The notes under the pieces: generated by a model
The model's database searches: none
The model's input: only the letters and a program-made list of their open reading frames with translations
What the model was told of the DNA's origin: nothing
Origin: Mallotus nudiflorus
Taxonomy: Eukaryota > Streptophyta > Magnoliopsida > Malpighiales > Euphorbiaceae
Assembly: GCA_947683625.1 (NCBI GenBank)
Contig: CANTUR010000826.1
Location: forward strand, 186,001-250,000
Length of the DNA: 64,000 bases
Reading direction: 5' to 3'
In this document: positions 14,255-26,716 of the stretch, piece by piece
Numbering within the stretch: position 1 is the first letter of the stretch
Layout of the letters: every line of letters starts with the position of its first letter
Translations under genes and position numbers: made by a program

Positions 14255-15052
14255 AAACAAAAATACAAATTTTAACAATTTTATATATTCTTTTAATTTT
14301 TATTTAAAAAATCTTGAAATTTATAGTTTTTAATAATTTGAATACATTCTTTTGACATTTATAAAAAAATCATAAACTTTACAATTTTTAACAATTTAAA
14401 CATATTCTTTTTAAAATTTTGTTGTTAAAATTGTTGAAACTCATGAAGTTCAGGATTTTTTTAGACAATTAAGCTTATATTAAATTATATTTGTTCAATC
14501 CATTTTTTAACATCTTATAAAATATTGTAGTATTTAATGTTGCTATGATACAAAATTCCTTTTAATTAGAAAAATAATTTAGTAAATTTAGAATTACTTA
14601 TATGACACTGAAAATATAATTTTAATTTGTTATTTCACCAATCAAAAATTTAAAAAATTAGAAAATATGATTTCAATTTTTCATATAAGTATATAAGTAA
14701 TTCTAAATTTACTAAATTATTTTTTTAATTAAAAGAAATTTGGTGTTATAGTAATATTAAATACTAAAACATTTTATAAGATATTATAAAATGGATTAAA
14801 TAAATATAATTTAATATTAGTCTAATTATCTAAAAAAATTATGAACTTTACGAGTTTTAACAATTTTAATAATAAATTTTTTTAAAAGAATATGTTAAAA
14901 TTGTTAAAAGTTATAAAGTTTATGATTTTTTTTAATACATATTAAAAGAATGTATTAAAATTATTAAAAATGTAAAGTTTAGAACTTTTTAAATAAAAAT
15001 TGAAAGAATATATTAAAATTATTAAAATTCGTAAAGTTTAGACTTTTTTAAG
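14255..15052. repeat. Foldback (long inverted repeat) element
   Basis: The left arm (about 14255-14625) and right arm (about 14656-15052) are near-complementary along their length. For example, TTTAGAATTACTTATATGA near 14586 is matched in inverse at about 14680-14710, and TTAAATTATATTTGTTCAATCC near 14480 is matched at about 14795-14820. The loop is only about 30 bp. There is no coding sequence and it is extremely AT-rich. It resembles a MITE or foldback-type non-autonomous DNA transposon. Terminal boundaries and target duplication are not clear. A transcript through it would fold into a long hairpin. Confidence 0.85.
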
Positions 15053-15725
15053 TAATTAAACATTCTTTGTATAAAATCGCAAGTAACGAGCGTTTCAAGT
15101 TTTTAACCATAACTTTTTTTCTTTTTTCTATTTACCGTCTTTGAATTTCAATTTTTACTATTTTTTAACAATAAAATATTATTTTTTATTTCGCGCTTGA
15201 TAACTGTCGTTCATTCAAGAAAATCTACTTTTTAGCTGAATCTATGTACCGTAGATAAAAGTAATAGATATTGTTAGCACAAGTACAAATAATTAGGATG
15301 GATCAGCTTAGATCGGCTACCAGAATAAAAAAAGTTTCGAGTTTGAATTTTAAAAGTGTAAAAGTTTTAAATTAAAATGTTCTTATCTACACACTACACG
15401 CTAGGATTTATTTATAAATAGGATAACTGTGCATTTTTACCCTTAATATTTATACTGAGGAGCACATATGCCTCTTATATATATTTTTTAGATCATTTAA
15501 ACACACAAATAAATTTTCCTTATAATTTAACCCTGTTGACTAATGTGAGAAAATTTAAAGATTAACTTCATTTGTAACTAAGCTTATATGGTAATTTTGT
15601 AAAAGAATTGGGTCCACAACTTTGAAAACCTGTCTTCTAACCCCAACTTCTCCACAAACTTCACAACTTCTTTTTCTTCATACCCAATACCTACGGCTAA
15701 TTATATCCATACAAGGAATTTTGCT
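15053..15725. other. AT-rich region without recognisable gene
   Basis: I see no ORF of quality, splice-consistent exon or repeat with boundaries here. Confidence 0.4.
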
Positions 15726-15974
15726 TTGGATGGGGATGCTGCCCTTTTGAATTTGCAACCTGGTGTTTTAGCTCCATCGACTATGCTAGGATCAATCATT
15801 AGCAGCGATGCAATGGATGTAGCTATGACGGTTGAAATTGGGCCGCCACTCCACGTCAAGACCAACTACGATAGGTTAATGGATTGGGTGACTTTAGTTT
15901 CGATGTTGGGTTTTTGTGAGCCATTAGTCGACAAGCGAAGGAGCGGGAGGAATTGTTGCCGCTGTTCAATCTGA
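15726..15974 (+). other. Unrecognised 82-codon open frame, possible gene fragment
   Basis: The frame starts at an ATG and has a less AT-rich, coding-like composition than its surroundings. An upstream in-frame stretch (about 15600-15725) is rich in Ser, Thr and Phe, like the start of an organelle-targeted or secreted protein. I recognise no domain. It could be a fragment of a host gene stranded between repeats, or chance. Confidence 0.2.
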
Positions 15975-16049
15975 TGCTCAAGAAGAAGAAGAAAATGGCA
16001 GAGCGAGTGACGTACAATGCCAAATGTAAATTAACAGACTAAATTAATG

Positions 16050-16614
16050 AAATAAATCACGAAAAAATCAAGCTTGCCCCAAAATTTGTAAAGAACTCCA
16101 ATTTAATGTTAAAACTATTGTGGAATTCAGGTTAATTTCCACTAATAATAATAAATTCACTTTGAGAATTATTGCTCAAGTGACTAGAGTGTAAATGATT
16201 GTACTAAAAAATCACTCTAAGGTAGATTTCCAAGAAAAGTGTGGTAGGACATAATGGTCCATTTAAATACCAACATCTTAGACAGAATTTTACCAAGATA
16301 GGTAATTTAATAGCACAATAATTAACAAAAATTATACCCAACAATAGCTATTAAATAGACATAAAAGAGAACACCAAAATTTAACGAGGTTCGACCAATT
16401 ATGCCTACATCCTGAGACACTAACAAAATAATATTTCACTAATTTGAGAAAATATTATAAAAGTGAGAAAGAATAGAATTGCTTAAATATAGGAGAGGAG
16501 ACAATTTTTGGATGAATTTTTAACAAAGAGGGGAAGTTCTTTTATAACCAAAGAACTTCCCTTTTCCTTAACAAATAAACGATATGGGATAGGCTTTTGC
16601 TAAAAAAAACAACA
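16050..16614 (-). repeat. 3' LTR of the old (outer) copia element
   Basis: On the minus strand the pol frame ends near 16.64 kb. A purine-rich tract (GGTGGAGATTTGTTG, 16612-16626) follows, then TGTTG at 16614 as the LTR start. Inside is the block typical of copia LTRs, where a GTAGGC stretch precedes GAACC (near 16390-16415). The far end was not located exactly; about 16030-16130 is likely. Confidence 0.6.
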
Positions 16615-17615
16615 AATCTCCACCTTTGCAAAATTACCTACAATTCTCTCTCAAAACCAACCTTTAGTAGTGTTTGCAAATTTTATCTTTCAATTTGTAA
16701 CAATATTGATCAAGACTAAACAATTGTTTAAACTTGACCGCAGTTACCACTTTTATTATCATATTAGCAGGATTCTCAGTGGTTTTAATCTTCTAGATTA
16801 TGACTTCACATTCTTCTAGAATCTCCCGTACAAAGTGATATCGAACATCGATATGCTTCGTCCTTGCATAATAAACCTGGTTCTTTGCTAAATGAATAGC
16901 ACTTTGACTTTCACAATGCACTTTGATGTGCTTTTGCTTCATTCCCAGTTCACCAAGCAACCCTTTAAGCCAAATTGCCTCCTTTACAACCTTTGTAATT
17001 GCCATATACTTTACCTCTGCAGTAGACAAAGCAACTGTTGACTGTAATGTGGACTTTCAACTAATTGGTGCCTTTGCAAAAGTAAACACATAACTAGTAG
17101 TTGATCGACGTTTGTCCAAATCACCAATATAGTTAGAATCATAATACCCAACTACACACTGACCATTTTTCCTATCCTGTTGAAATACTAAACCAATATC
17201 TATGGTGTTCAGAATATACCGTAGAATCCATTTCACAGCTTGCCAATGCTCATTTCTAGGATCATGTGTGTACCTGCTCACAACGCCAATTGCTTGTGAA
17301 ATATCAGGCCTTGTACACACCATTGTATACATCGAGCTACTAATAACACTTGCATACAATACTTTTGACATGTGTTCCTATTTTGCATCATTCTTCAGTG
17401 ATATGGATACACTAAGCTTGAAATGACAAGTAAGTGGTGTACTAACTAGTTTTGACTTTTCATTCATGCCAAAATGTTTTAGTACCTTTCTCAGATATTC
17501 TTTCTAAGATAAACAAAGTCTCCTCAATTTTCTATCTCTATATATCTCTATATTGAGAATCTTCTTTGCTTTACTCAAACTCCTTGTTCAATTGAGTCTT
17601 CAATTTCTCAATTTT
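16615..17615 (-). pseudogene. Old copia element: RNase H and C-terminal reverse transcriptase
   Basis: Open frames at 17371-17057 and 17029-16793 encode the copia RT-RNase H region: a CTRPDISQAIGVVSRY stretch, GYYDSNYIGDLDKRRSTTSYVF, STAEVKYMAI and KHIDVRYHFVRE. CES is present where CDS is usual in RNase H. The region 17375-17610 continues RT with stops (SKEYL…VLKHFGMNEK-like). The element is Tork/Tnt1-like by these motifs. It is broken at 17616 by a gypsy LTR, and RT resumes at 21041. Not functional. Confidence 0.85.
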
Positions 17616-17887
17616 TGTAATATCCCGAGTTTTTAAATAATATTAAACTGCATCGGAATATGCAGTGTTAATAATTTTTATATATATTTATGATTATTTA
17701 ATGATTTTGTTATTTATTAAGTCATTTTTAATTATTTTAAGTCATTTACATAAAATTTTCCCAAGATTTACATTTTTGGGAAAATAAAACCTAAATAATT
17801 ATTTATTTATTTACGCTAGCTTGTTTTATTAAATCACATGTCATTATGCATGATTGTATTTTTCATATTAATATATATACATATACA

Positions 17888-17890
<3 letters not shown>

Positions 17891-17942
<52 letters not shown>
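17891..17942. repeat. (TA)n microsatellite
   Basis: About 26 uninterrupted AT dinucleotides inside the solo LTR. Confidence 0.95.
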
Positions 17943-17948
<6 letters not shown>

Positions 17949-18119
17949 TTTAGGGTTTATTATTATTTAACTGTGTATATATTATAGTTTTATTAATATA
18001 ATCATGTGTGATATATATGTATGTATATGTATATGTATATGTATATATTTATTATTTGTGGTATGGATTTGTTTTAGTTATAATATTAGTATATTTTAAT
18101 ATTAATTGTTAAAATTTTG

Positions 18120-18184
<65 letters not shown>
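18120..18184. repeat. (TA)n microsatellite
   Basis: About 32 TA units inside the solo LTR, immediately before its GC-richer segment. The position matches TATA-rich stretches in the related LTRs, so it may cover the LTR promoter. Confidence 0.95.
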
Positions 18185-18188
<4 letters not shown>

Positions 18189-21040
18189 AACTTTTGCAAA
18201 ATTACAATTCATGCCCTCACCCCTAACCTTCTTCCCTGACGCCCATCTCCTCACCATCCTACTGCAACTCCGACCGACTACAGTCGGTGTGCCTCCCAGA
18301 CATCCACCCTCTTCCTCCACAGCTCCGCCACTCTTTTTCACCCTCTCCGGCACTGGTGAAGCTAAGAAACTCAATTTGCCCGAGAGTTGCTTCTTCCACC
18401 GTACCTCACATTTTCGGCCACCAAATCCTGTGATTCCGGTGCCGTTGAACTCCCTAGACTCCATAGAAGACGATTCCAAGCTTCCTTTTAGCTTAAAACT
18501 TGATTTGGTAAGGTTTTTATCTAGTTTTCATTTTCGGCCTACTAGGGTTTTTGATTTTTTTGAGCTTCGATTTGGTTGATTCATGCAAAATTTCTTCACA
18601 AACATTGATCCTAGTAGCTTAATATAGCTCTGTGAATTTTTTTAGAATTTTTGGGAATTATTTTGATTTTTGTAAATTTTTGATTATTTTATTAATATTT
18701 TCTAATTTTTGAAAATTGATTAATTAAATTATGAACTTGTGTTTTATGGTGTTTATAGGTGTTGAAATGCATTTTAGAAATTTATTTGTAATTTTTGTGA
18801 TTTTTATATAATTATTTTGAATTTATTTAGTTTATGTAATTTTGGGAAAGTTAGGTTAATTATGTGTTTTATTGAAATTAATTGGTTAATTGAGTATATT
18901 TGTTGAGAAATTTAATTTTGAGTAATTATATTATTTTTGGTAAATTTTGATTAATTTTAGGGAATTTACATAACTAGGGGTATTTTGGTAAATTGGCACT
19001 AAATTGGCTAAAAATATAATTAAATTGGTTTTACTAGTTATTTAAGGTATAAAAATGATTCTACAATTATTTAGTATTTTTAACTAATTAAAACTATTTT
19101 TCGTAAATTATTTTCAAATTATATATAATATACGATTTTTCTAAATAAATGAATTTTATTAATTTTTAGTAAGTTTTAGGGTTAATTATGTAATTTGGAT
19201 TTATAAAATGTATTTTGGTCAATATTTATGAATTTATTGAGAATAATCGATTTTTTATAATATTTTATTTAAAATTAGGGTTTTTATGCATTTATCGGTA
19301 AAATAAATATTTTTTTAGTGTTTAAATATCTAAATTGCTATATTTTGAGTATTGAAAGGCATTTTTGGTATTTTTCATGTGTTCAGTATTATTTTGTGAG
19401 TTGTGAACCTCGATCGGTAGAATTGTAGTTTGGAGTCCGACCGAGGGATTGTGAATTGTGTTTATTCTTGAAGTGTGTTTCTTGCAGGACCGGCTCTACT
19501 CTTTGAGTAGAGAGATGTCCGTTTTACAGGGGAGGTTCTGTCGGATTTCCAGTAGAATTCTCGTAAAATATGATGTCCGGTCGAATTCTTATTCTAATTC
19601 TATGTCTAAGATTCTAGATCGAGTCTTTAGAATTCTGATCGATTTATTCTAGTGTCATGTTATCATTTGTTTGTTTAATTGCGTCGAGACCGAGGCCTAG
19701 TGGACCAGGCCAGTCGGATCCATCTCGAGGAGTGCAATAACTGTGAGTTGTTATTTTATACATACGTGTTCTATGATGCATGTTTTTAAAAATGTATGAT
19801 TTATTTTATAAATTATGCATGAATGGTTTAATTATTTATTGGGTTTATTTTTGGTATATTATTGGTATATTTTAAACTATATGCATGTTTTATAAATAAA
19901 TTATTCTTAAAATGTTTTTAGGTATATTCATGGTTTATTTTTAGTTTATTTTGTAAATAAATTGAATTTATTTGACGTATATATATTGAAAATATACTTG
20001 GTTTACTTTTGGTAGATTTCTAGTATATATATGGTTTATGTTGCTATTTTATTTAATATCATGCATCATTGATTTTATGAATGTATGTTTTATACAATAC
20101 TGAAAGATATTAATAGAACGTGCTACTTAGTGGGCAGCACTAGGACCGAGTACGTACCAGTACGCCGATAGCATTTAGGCTATATTACTAACCTATTTGT
20201 GGATATTGATCGGATTGATTTATTTGATGTGTGACATGATTTGAGAGTGTGATTGCTGGAGCTCAGTTGACCAAGTATCTCGAGGCCAATCACATTGACA
20301 GTCAGACTGCTGAAACTTGGTTGACTTAGTGTCTCGGGGCCAGTCTACTGTCCAAATGGAACAAGTGAATTATTTGGAATAAGTGAGCCTGTATGGCTAG
20401 AGTGTTGTCTAACACTGTTTTAAGGTTGCGATTTTTTCTAGGGTTCTATTTGATCCTTCATATATGAATGTATTTCTTAATATTTATATAAAATGATTTT
20501 GCTGCATCTGTGTGATTTTGCCTATATATATATTTATTATATATACTATTGAATGTGTGCATTTGTCATTTAGCTATGCATGTATATATAATCTAACAAT
20601 TCACTCAGTGAGGTCTGACTCTGCTTCGTTGACTATTTTTCAGGAGAGTCTACGTCTTCAGACCTCAGTAGCAGACCCATACGTCGGATTTCTTCCGCCC
20701 CGGCTTCACTATGTAATCTACTTACTTGATGTTATTTTATAATTTAGACACTGCAATAGCTATAGTCATTTGTGAAATTTATGTATCATGTTTATATGAG
20801 ATTTGTATTTTGGATTTTTATTAAAAGATTATTTATATATGAGATGAGCTTATTTATTTAAACGAATTAGTGGATTATACTTATTTTATTCATGAGATCT
20901 ATTCCGCTGCAAAATATTTTATTTATGTTGTTACTTATATTGCATGCTTTTATTTTATTTTAAAGCTTGCTATAGGTTCCGGATTCGAAAGAATTCCCAT
21001 TCTCTAGCGCCGGTCATGGCCCCTATTTTGGGTCGTGATA

Positions 21041-21273
21041 ATTTCTATTTGACTCCTGGAAGTTATTAGCATATCATCAATATAAAAAAGAAGATATATA
21101 TAGGATCTATCTTGTAGCTTTCACAAATACACACAATGATCATATTTGCTTCTTGTGTACTTTTTTCCTAATTTTTAAACCATCTTTTCTCTATAAAAAA
21201 TTTTGAATCCATCTAGCTAAGTCATGCAGATTTCCTCATCCAAGTCTCTATGTAAAAATTCAGTTTTTACAAC
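21041..21273 (-). pseudogene. Old copia element: central reverse transcriptase fragment
   Basis: On the minus strand this reads VKTEFLHRDLDEEI…, then FYIDDMLITSRSQIEI, including the YxDD catalytic box. There are stops and frameshifts between. It is bounded at 21274 by the SIRE-like copia insertion and at 21040 by the solo LTR. Bases 21269-21273 (acaac) are the target duplication of the SIRE-like element. Confidence 0.85.
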
Positions 21274-22733
21274 TGAAAAGAGTCATAGAGGGAGGGGGGG
21301 GGGGGTGAATAGGACTATCAAATAAAAATGAGAAATTAAAAGAATTCTTTGCAAGAATTGAATGGAAGTTGAGAAGGAATAATGAAGAACAAAAAGATTT
21401 AAGGAATTCAGATTTAACAACAATCCTACGTCTCCACAATCTTATTCATAAGATTGTGATTACACAAGAGTTTTATGGCTCACTCTTATAATCTTACAAC
21501 ATGATTTTTTAAGGCCACTCAAAAAAAAAAAAAAAAACCAAAACCCAAGTGTTTCAATGGACAACACTTAAACCAATTCCTTTAGAAATAAATCTCACTT
21601 CTCTTTTAATCTAACCCAAGATTTAAGATGAAGAGAAATTACATTTCTAACACACACCCAACTATCACAAGAGTTATACAAATAAAGAATTATTTAAGAG
21701 AATTTGAGAGCTTAATGAATACTTAAAAAAAATGAATGATAAACAAGTTTTTTTAACTTACATTCAGCTCTAGAGGTATTTATACTTAAAAATATAGCTG
21801 TTGGAGGTGAAAATGATGTGTCCAACATCTATACTTTGAATCATTGAAAGTGATGTTGTTAGACAATAATTCATGGATTGAAACCATGATTAACTACTTA
21901 AGACGTTTGAATTTATCTACACTTTCTTCATAGAAGCTATCGATATTTGAATTATCTTTCCAAATCATTTTGAATCACCTAAATTGGATGTCTGTAACTC
22001 AGGATATGTCCAAAATACTAAGAGTTGTGCAATTTGAAATGTAGAATACTATCATACAACTATACTCAAGTTGAAGCCGTGATTTGATCCTAAAGAAATT
22101 TGAATTTTCCTATACTTTCTTCATAAAAGTTGTAGATATTTGACTTATATTTCCATATAATTTTGAATCACCTAAATTGGACTACTGTATCTCAAGATAT
22201 ATCCAAAATACTAAGAGATGGGAAATTTAAAATGCAGAATACTGTCAGACAACTATACACAAGTTGAAGCCATGATTTTCTCCTGAAGAAATTTTAATTT
22301 TCCTATACTTTCTTCATGAAAGTTGTAAATATTTGACTTATATTTCCATATCATTTTTAATCACCTTAATTGGACTTCTGCAACTCAATATATGTCCAAA
22401 AATCTAAGAGATATGCAGTCTAAGATGGCAGACATATACGTAGATTTTGACTCAAAATTTACATAACCAAATGAACTTGGATTTTGACAAATAAGCCTAA
22501 TTCAGAAAGCTCAAGATGTTTACTTCAAATGTGAAGAAGATAACTTTCTCATTATAAAGCTCTAAGGATGTCAAAAGCCTTCTTGAATCTCAAAGGTCCA
22601 ATCAACCCAAGATAATTATACTTCATTTTAACTTCCAATAGAGTCCTAACTTATACACACTTAAATAAAAAAATTAAATGCTCAAAATTAAGTTTGTTAA
22701 GATTAAAATTAAGATTTATTATTGCTAAGGTCA
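21274..22733 (-). repeat. 3' LTR of the SIRE-like copia element
   Basis: The sequence matches 29044-30535 throughout. It includes three tandem copies of a unit of about 190 bp (about 21885-22440), each with a CTTTCTTCATARAAG core and a TTTTGAATCACCTAAATTGG core. It lacks a segment of about 45 bp that the other LTR has near 29195-29240, and has a longer G run (21289-21305). Confidence 0.92.
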
Positions 22734-23849
22734 ACAATCTCTCCCTTTTTTGATTTTGACAAACTTATTTTGAGTTTGATTAAAAAATAATACAAAGTAA
22801 AATGTGTGATAATATTTGTGATAATAATGATACCAAATGTAATAAAATATTTTTCTTTATTTCTCCCCCCACAAATATAGACATGATAAGAAATATAAAT
22901 TTATAGATTATTCCCCTTGACAAAAAAGAAAATATAAACAACATAAAATATAGCATGAGAGGTAAAAACATGTCATTCTTATGACAAATGTATTAAAAAC
23001 ATAAAATATGATATCATGATCATTTAAATAAATTTTAGGCAATGTGAGAAAATAATTTCAAACATATATGCGTATAGTCCTACTAAAATGCATCACTTCA
23101 TATAGGAATAAAGTAAAGATACACCAAATCTTTGTAAAAATATTCAGGCCTTATCAATGATCAAAACAATTTCTAAAAAGATATTCATGCCTTATCAAAG
23201 ATAAAAACCATTCCTAAGAAGATATTTATGCCTTATCAAAGATAAAAATCATTTCTAGGAAGAAATTATACATGAAATATGCATGTATAAATACAATAAT
23301 AAAATATTATACACATTTATAGTAATGAATAACAAACTCAAATATATTTCTCCCCCTTTGTTAAAAGCAAAAAGAAAAGAGAGAGATATAAAGGGAAAGT
23401 GAAAGAACAAAGATACTCAAAATCTTTATAAAATCTATATCATACATAAAGTAAGCAAAATGAGACCATATGATGTACGATAAAATTAATTATAGTGTTA
23501 ATATGTATGCAAAAATTTAAACAAAATTTCTCCCCTTATATCAAATAAAAATATAATATGTCACTAACATAAGCACAATTTTTAAGGGAGTTTTAAAATT
23601 AAAAAACAAACTAAGTACACATGTTAAAAAGAAAATTAACTAGGTACAAGTGCAAACTCAAATTACTTCTCCTCCTTTGACAAAATGCAAAAGGAAGTTT
23701 AAAAAGATAAACCAAATATAAGCTGAAGACAAAAAAAAATTTAAGATCAAAATCAAAATATTTATCAATCAAAGTAATCAATAAGCACAACATGATTTCA
23801 CATGAAAATAGTTCAACCATCAATTAAACATAAAATCAAGATAAACTAG
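22734..23849 (-). other. Spacer between RNase H and 3' LTR with repeated PPT-like tracts
   Basis: Non-coding. TCTCCCC-type tracts (polypurine on the element strand) occur near 22738, 22861, 23348, 23527 and 23667. Three of them are followed by TTTGACAAAATG- or TTGTTAAAAGC-like sequence. The tract nearest the LTR is the expected PPT; the others look like relics of duplication of that end. Confidence 0.6.
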
Positions 23850-25614
23850 AACCATCAATCATGCCAAGTTCATGCTTAATGAATTTTAATCTCTTTTCAT
23901 TTAGAGGTTTGGTGAAGATATCTGCAAGTTGGTTATTTGTATCAACAAATTCAAGTGAAATATCACCAATTTGAACATGATCATGCAAGAAATGATGTCT
24001 AATGTTTATACGCTTAGTTCTAGAATGTTGAATGGGATTTTTGCTAAGGTTGATAGCACTTGTATTATCACATTGGATTTGGAATGTAACTAAGTTTTAC
24101 ACTATAGTCTAATAATTGTTGTTTTTGCCATAAAACTTATGAACAACAAAGACTTACTGTAATAAATTCAGCTTCAGCAGTGGACAAGGCAATCGAAACT
24201 TGTTTCTTGCTAAACCAAGAAACTAAACATTGTCCTAAAACTTGACAAGTTCCAGAAGTGCTTTTTCTATCTAATAAACTACCAACAAAGTTTGCATCAG
24301 AATAACTAATTAAGTCAAATGATGAACTTTTAGGATACTAAAATCCTAAATGCATTGTACCATAAAGATATTTGAAAATTCTTTTGATAGCATTCAAATG
24401 AGACTCTTTAGGACTTGATTGAAATTTAGCACACAAGCAAGTAGCAAACATAATATCAAGTCTACGAGCAGTTAAATAAAGAAAAGATCCGATCATACCT
24501 CTAAATCGCTTTTCATCAACCGGTTTGCCATTCTCATCTTTATTAAGTTTGGTTATGGTGATCATTGGAGTTTTACTTATCTTAGCTCCATCCATGCCAA
24601 ACTTCTAAAGAACATCTCTTACATACTTGGTTTGATTGATAAAAATCCCATTTTTTCATTACTTGATTTGTAGTCTAAGAAAGAATTTGAGTTCACCAAT
24701 CATACTCATCTCAAATTCTCCTTGCATTAAATTAGATAATTCCTCACACAAGCAATGGTTAGTCGCACCGAATAATGTCATCAATATATATTTGGACAAT
24801 TAATAAATCATGTTTGGATTTCTTTATTAAAAGAGTTATGTTAACCTTTCCTTTAGAGAAACCTTTAGCTAGTAAAAATTTACTCAATCTTTCATACCAA
24901 GCTCTTGAAGATTGTTTCAATCCATATACTACTTTTGAAAGTTTAAACATATGATTTGGGGAGTCAAAATTTTCAAAACCTAGAGGTTTTTCAACATATA
25001 CCTCCTCTTTAATAAAACCACTTAAAAATGCACTTTTAACATCCATTTGATAAATTTTAAAACTCATGTATGATGCAAATGCATGTAGTATCCTAATAGC
25101 TTAGCTTTTACCCCTACAACGAGGGCAAAGTTTTCATCATAATTAATGCCTTCCTTTTAATTATAACCTTTAGCTACTAGTCTAGCTTTGTTTCTAATTA
25201 TGACACCTTGTTCATTCATCTTATTTTTAAACACCCATTTGGTGCCTATAATAGGATGATGTTTAGGTCTAGGAACCAAGGTCCAAACCTTATTTCTCTC
25301 ATATTGATTTAACTCTTCTTGTATAGCAAGGACCCAAAATTCATCACATAAAGCATCATCAATATTTTTGGGTTCAATTTGAGAAATGAAGGCTAAATTA
25401 ACAATAGACTTTAATTGAGATATAGTAGTTACCCCTTTTATAGTGTCACTTATAATGAGGTCTTGAGGGTGAGCTTTCTATAATTGCTAATCCTTTGGAA
25501 GTTCTTCCTTTAAGGTAGATTGAGATGTCTCCTCATTTTCCTTCTTGCTTTGATCTTCAAGTTCCAAAGTATTATCGACATTTTCTTCTTGTGTTTCCAC
25601 AATCTTATTGTCAC
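23850..25614 (-). pseudogene. SIRE-like copia: reverse transcriptase and RNase H
   Basis: RT open frames at 25067-24759 (QMDVKSAFLSGFIKEEVYVE, VVYGLKQSSRAWYERL, YIDDI) and 24595-24338 (GMIGSFLYLTARRLDIMFA) are separated by frameshifts. RNase H follows to about 23850 with STAEAEFI and HSRTKRINIRHHFL. Stop codons interrupt all parts. In life it would copy the element RNA into cDNA in the cytoplasmic particle. Confidence 0.88.
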
Positions 25615-26692
25615 CTACAAGATCATCAACACTACAAATATCCTTTCTAGGATCAAGTGAGTTTGATTCATCAATACCATATACATTGACTCTTTAACTA
25701 CTATAGTTCTCTTATTAAAGACCCTATATGCTTTACTAGAAATAGAATAGCCTAGGAAAATTCCTTTATCAGCTTTAGAATCAAATTTTCCAAGATTGTC
25801 TTTGGTGTTCAATATAAAGCACTTGCATCCAAATACTCTTAGATATAAGATTTTAGATTTTCTATTGTTCAATAGCTCATAAGATGTTTTATTTAAAATT
25901 GGTCTTTTGAGAACTCGGTTTAAAATATAACAAGATGTGTTAACGGCTTCTGCCCAAAAGTATGGAGGAAAATTATATTCATGAAGCATTGTTATAGCAA
26001 TTTTCACAAGAGTTATATTTTTCCTTTCAACTACCCCATTTTTTGAGGAGTTCTAAGAGATGAAAATGTATAAGAAATACCATTTTCATTACAATAGTTT
26101 TTGAAAAATTCATTTTCAAATTCGGTTCCATTATCACTTCCAATAGAAGAAATATAAAAGCCTTTTTATTTTTGAACTCTTTTTGCAAACTTTACAAAAG
26201 CTTTAAATGAATCATTCTTATAAGTAATGAAACATACCCATGTAAATCCAGAGTAATCATCAACCAATACATATGCATAGTGCATTCCATCGAGACTAGC
26301 AACTCTAGTTGGTCCAATAAATCCATATGTATAAGTTCAAGTGGCCTAGAGGTGGACATTACATTTTTTAGCTTAAATGAGGACTTGGATTGTTTTCCCA
26401 TTTGACAAGCATCACAAGGTTTATCTTTAGTGAATTCAAGCTTAGGTAAACCAATTACAAGTTCATGTTTGCAAAGATTATTCAAAAGCTCAAAATTTGC
26501 ATGTCCTAATCTTCTATGCCATATCCATGTGTCATGGGAGATAGACACTAAGCATTTTATATCTTTGTTATCAATTTTATTTAAATCAATGACATAAACA
26601 TTGTATACTCTTTCACTACTAAAAATAACTTTTTTTTCATCAAGACTACTAACAAAGCAATTTTTAGGATAGAAAGTTACCTTATTTTCCAT
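25615..26692 (-). pseudogene. SIRE-like copia: GAG-pre-integrase and integrase
   Basis: Frame 26692-26192 has WHRRLGHANFELL…CDACQMGKQSKSSF, the His2-Cys2 zinc module before the integrase core, then LIHMDLL where the core begins. A frameshift follows. Frame 26007-25615 carries the later core and C-terminal part (YFWAEAVNTSCYILNR, FGCKCFILNTKDNLGKFD, GIFLGYS). Inactive because of breaks. Confidence 0.88.
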
Positions 26693-26716
26693 GTCACATA
26701 ATTGACTTACACTAAG

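Larger units (their letters stand above)
17616..21040 (+). mobile_element. Gypsy solo LTR (3.4 kb) nested in the old copia RT
   Basis: It begins TGTAATATCCCGAG and ends GGTCGTGATA. It is flanked by atttt (17611-17615) and atttc (21041-21045), a one-mismatch 5-bp target duplication. The interrupted copia RT frame (…SQIEI then EKLKTQ…) is restored when the insert and one duplication are removed. No PBS, gag or pol is present, so it is a solo LTR. It contains a GC-rich segment (about 18210-18480) downstream of TA repeats, and conserved blocks near 19494-19572, 20115-20165, 20250-20355 and 20970-21040 that recur in the other gypsy LTRs of this window. Confidence 0.85.

Noticed and set aside
18106..18579. 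157-codon Pro-rich open frame with a poly-Tyr-Ile start
   Set aside because: The start comes from the TA microsatellite and the rest lies in the GC-rich part of a solo LTR that recurs in related LTRs without the frame.
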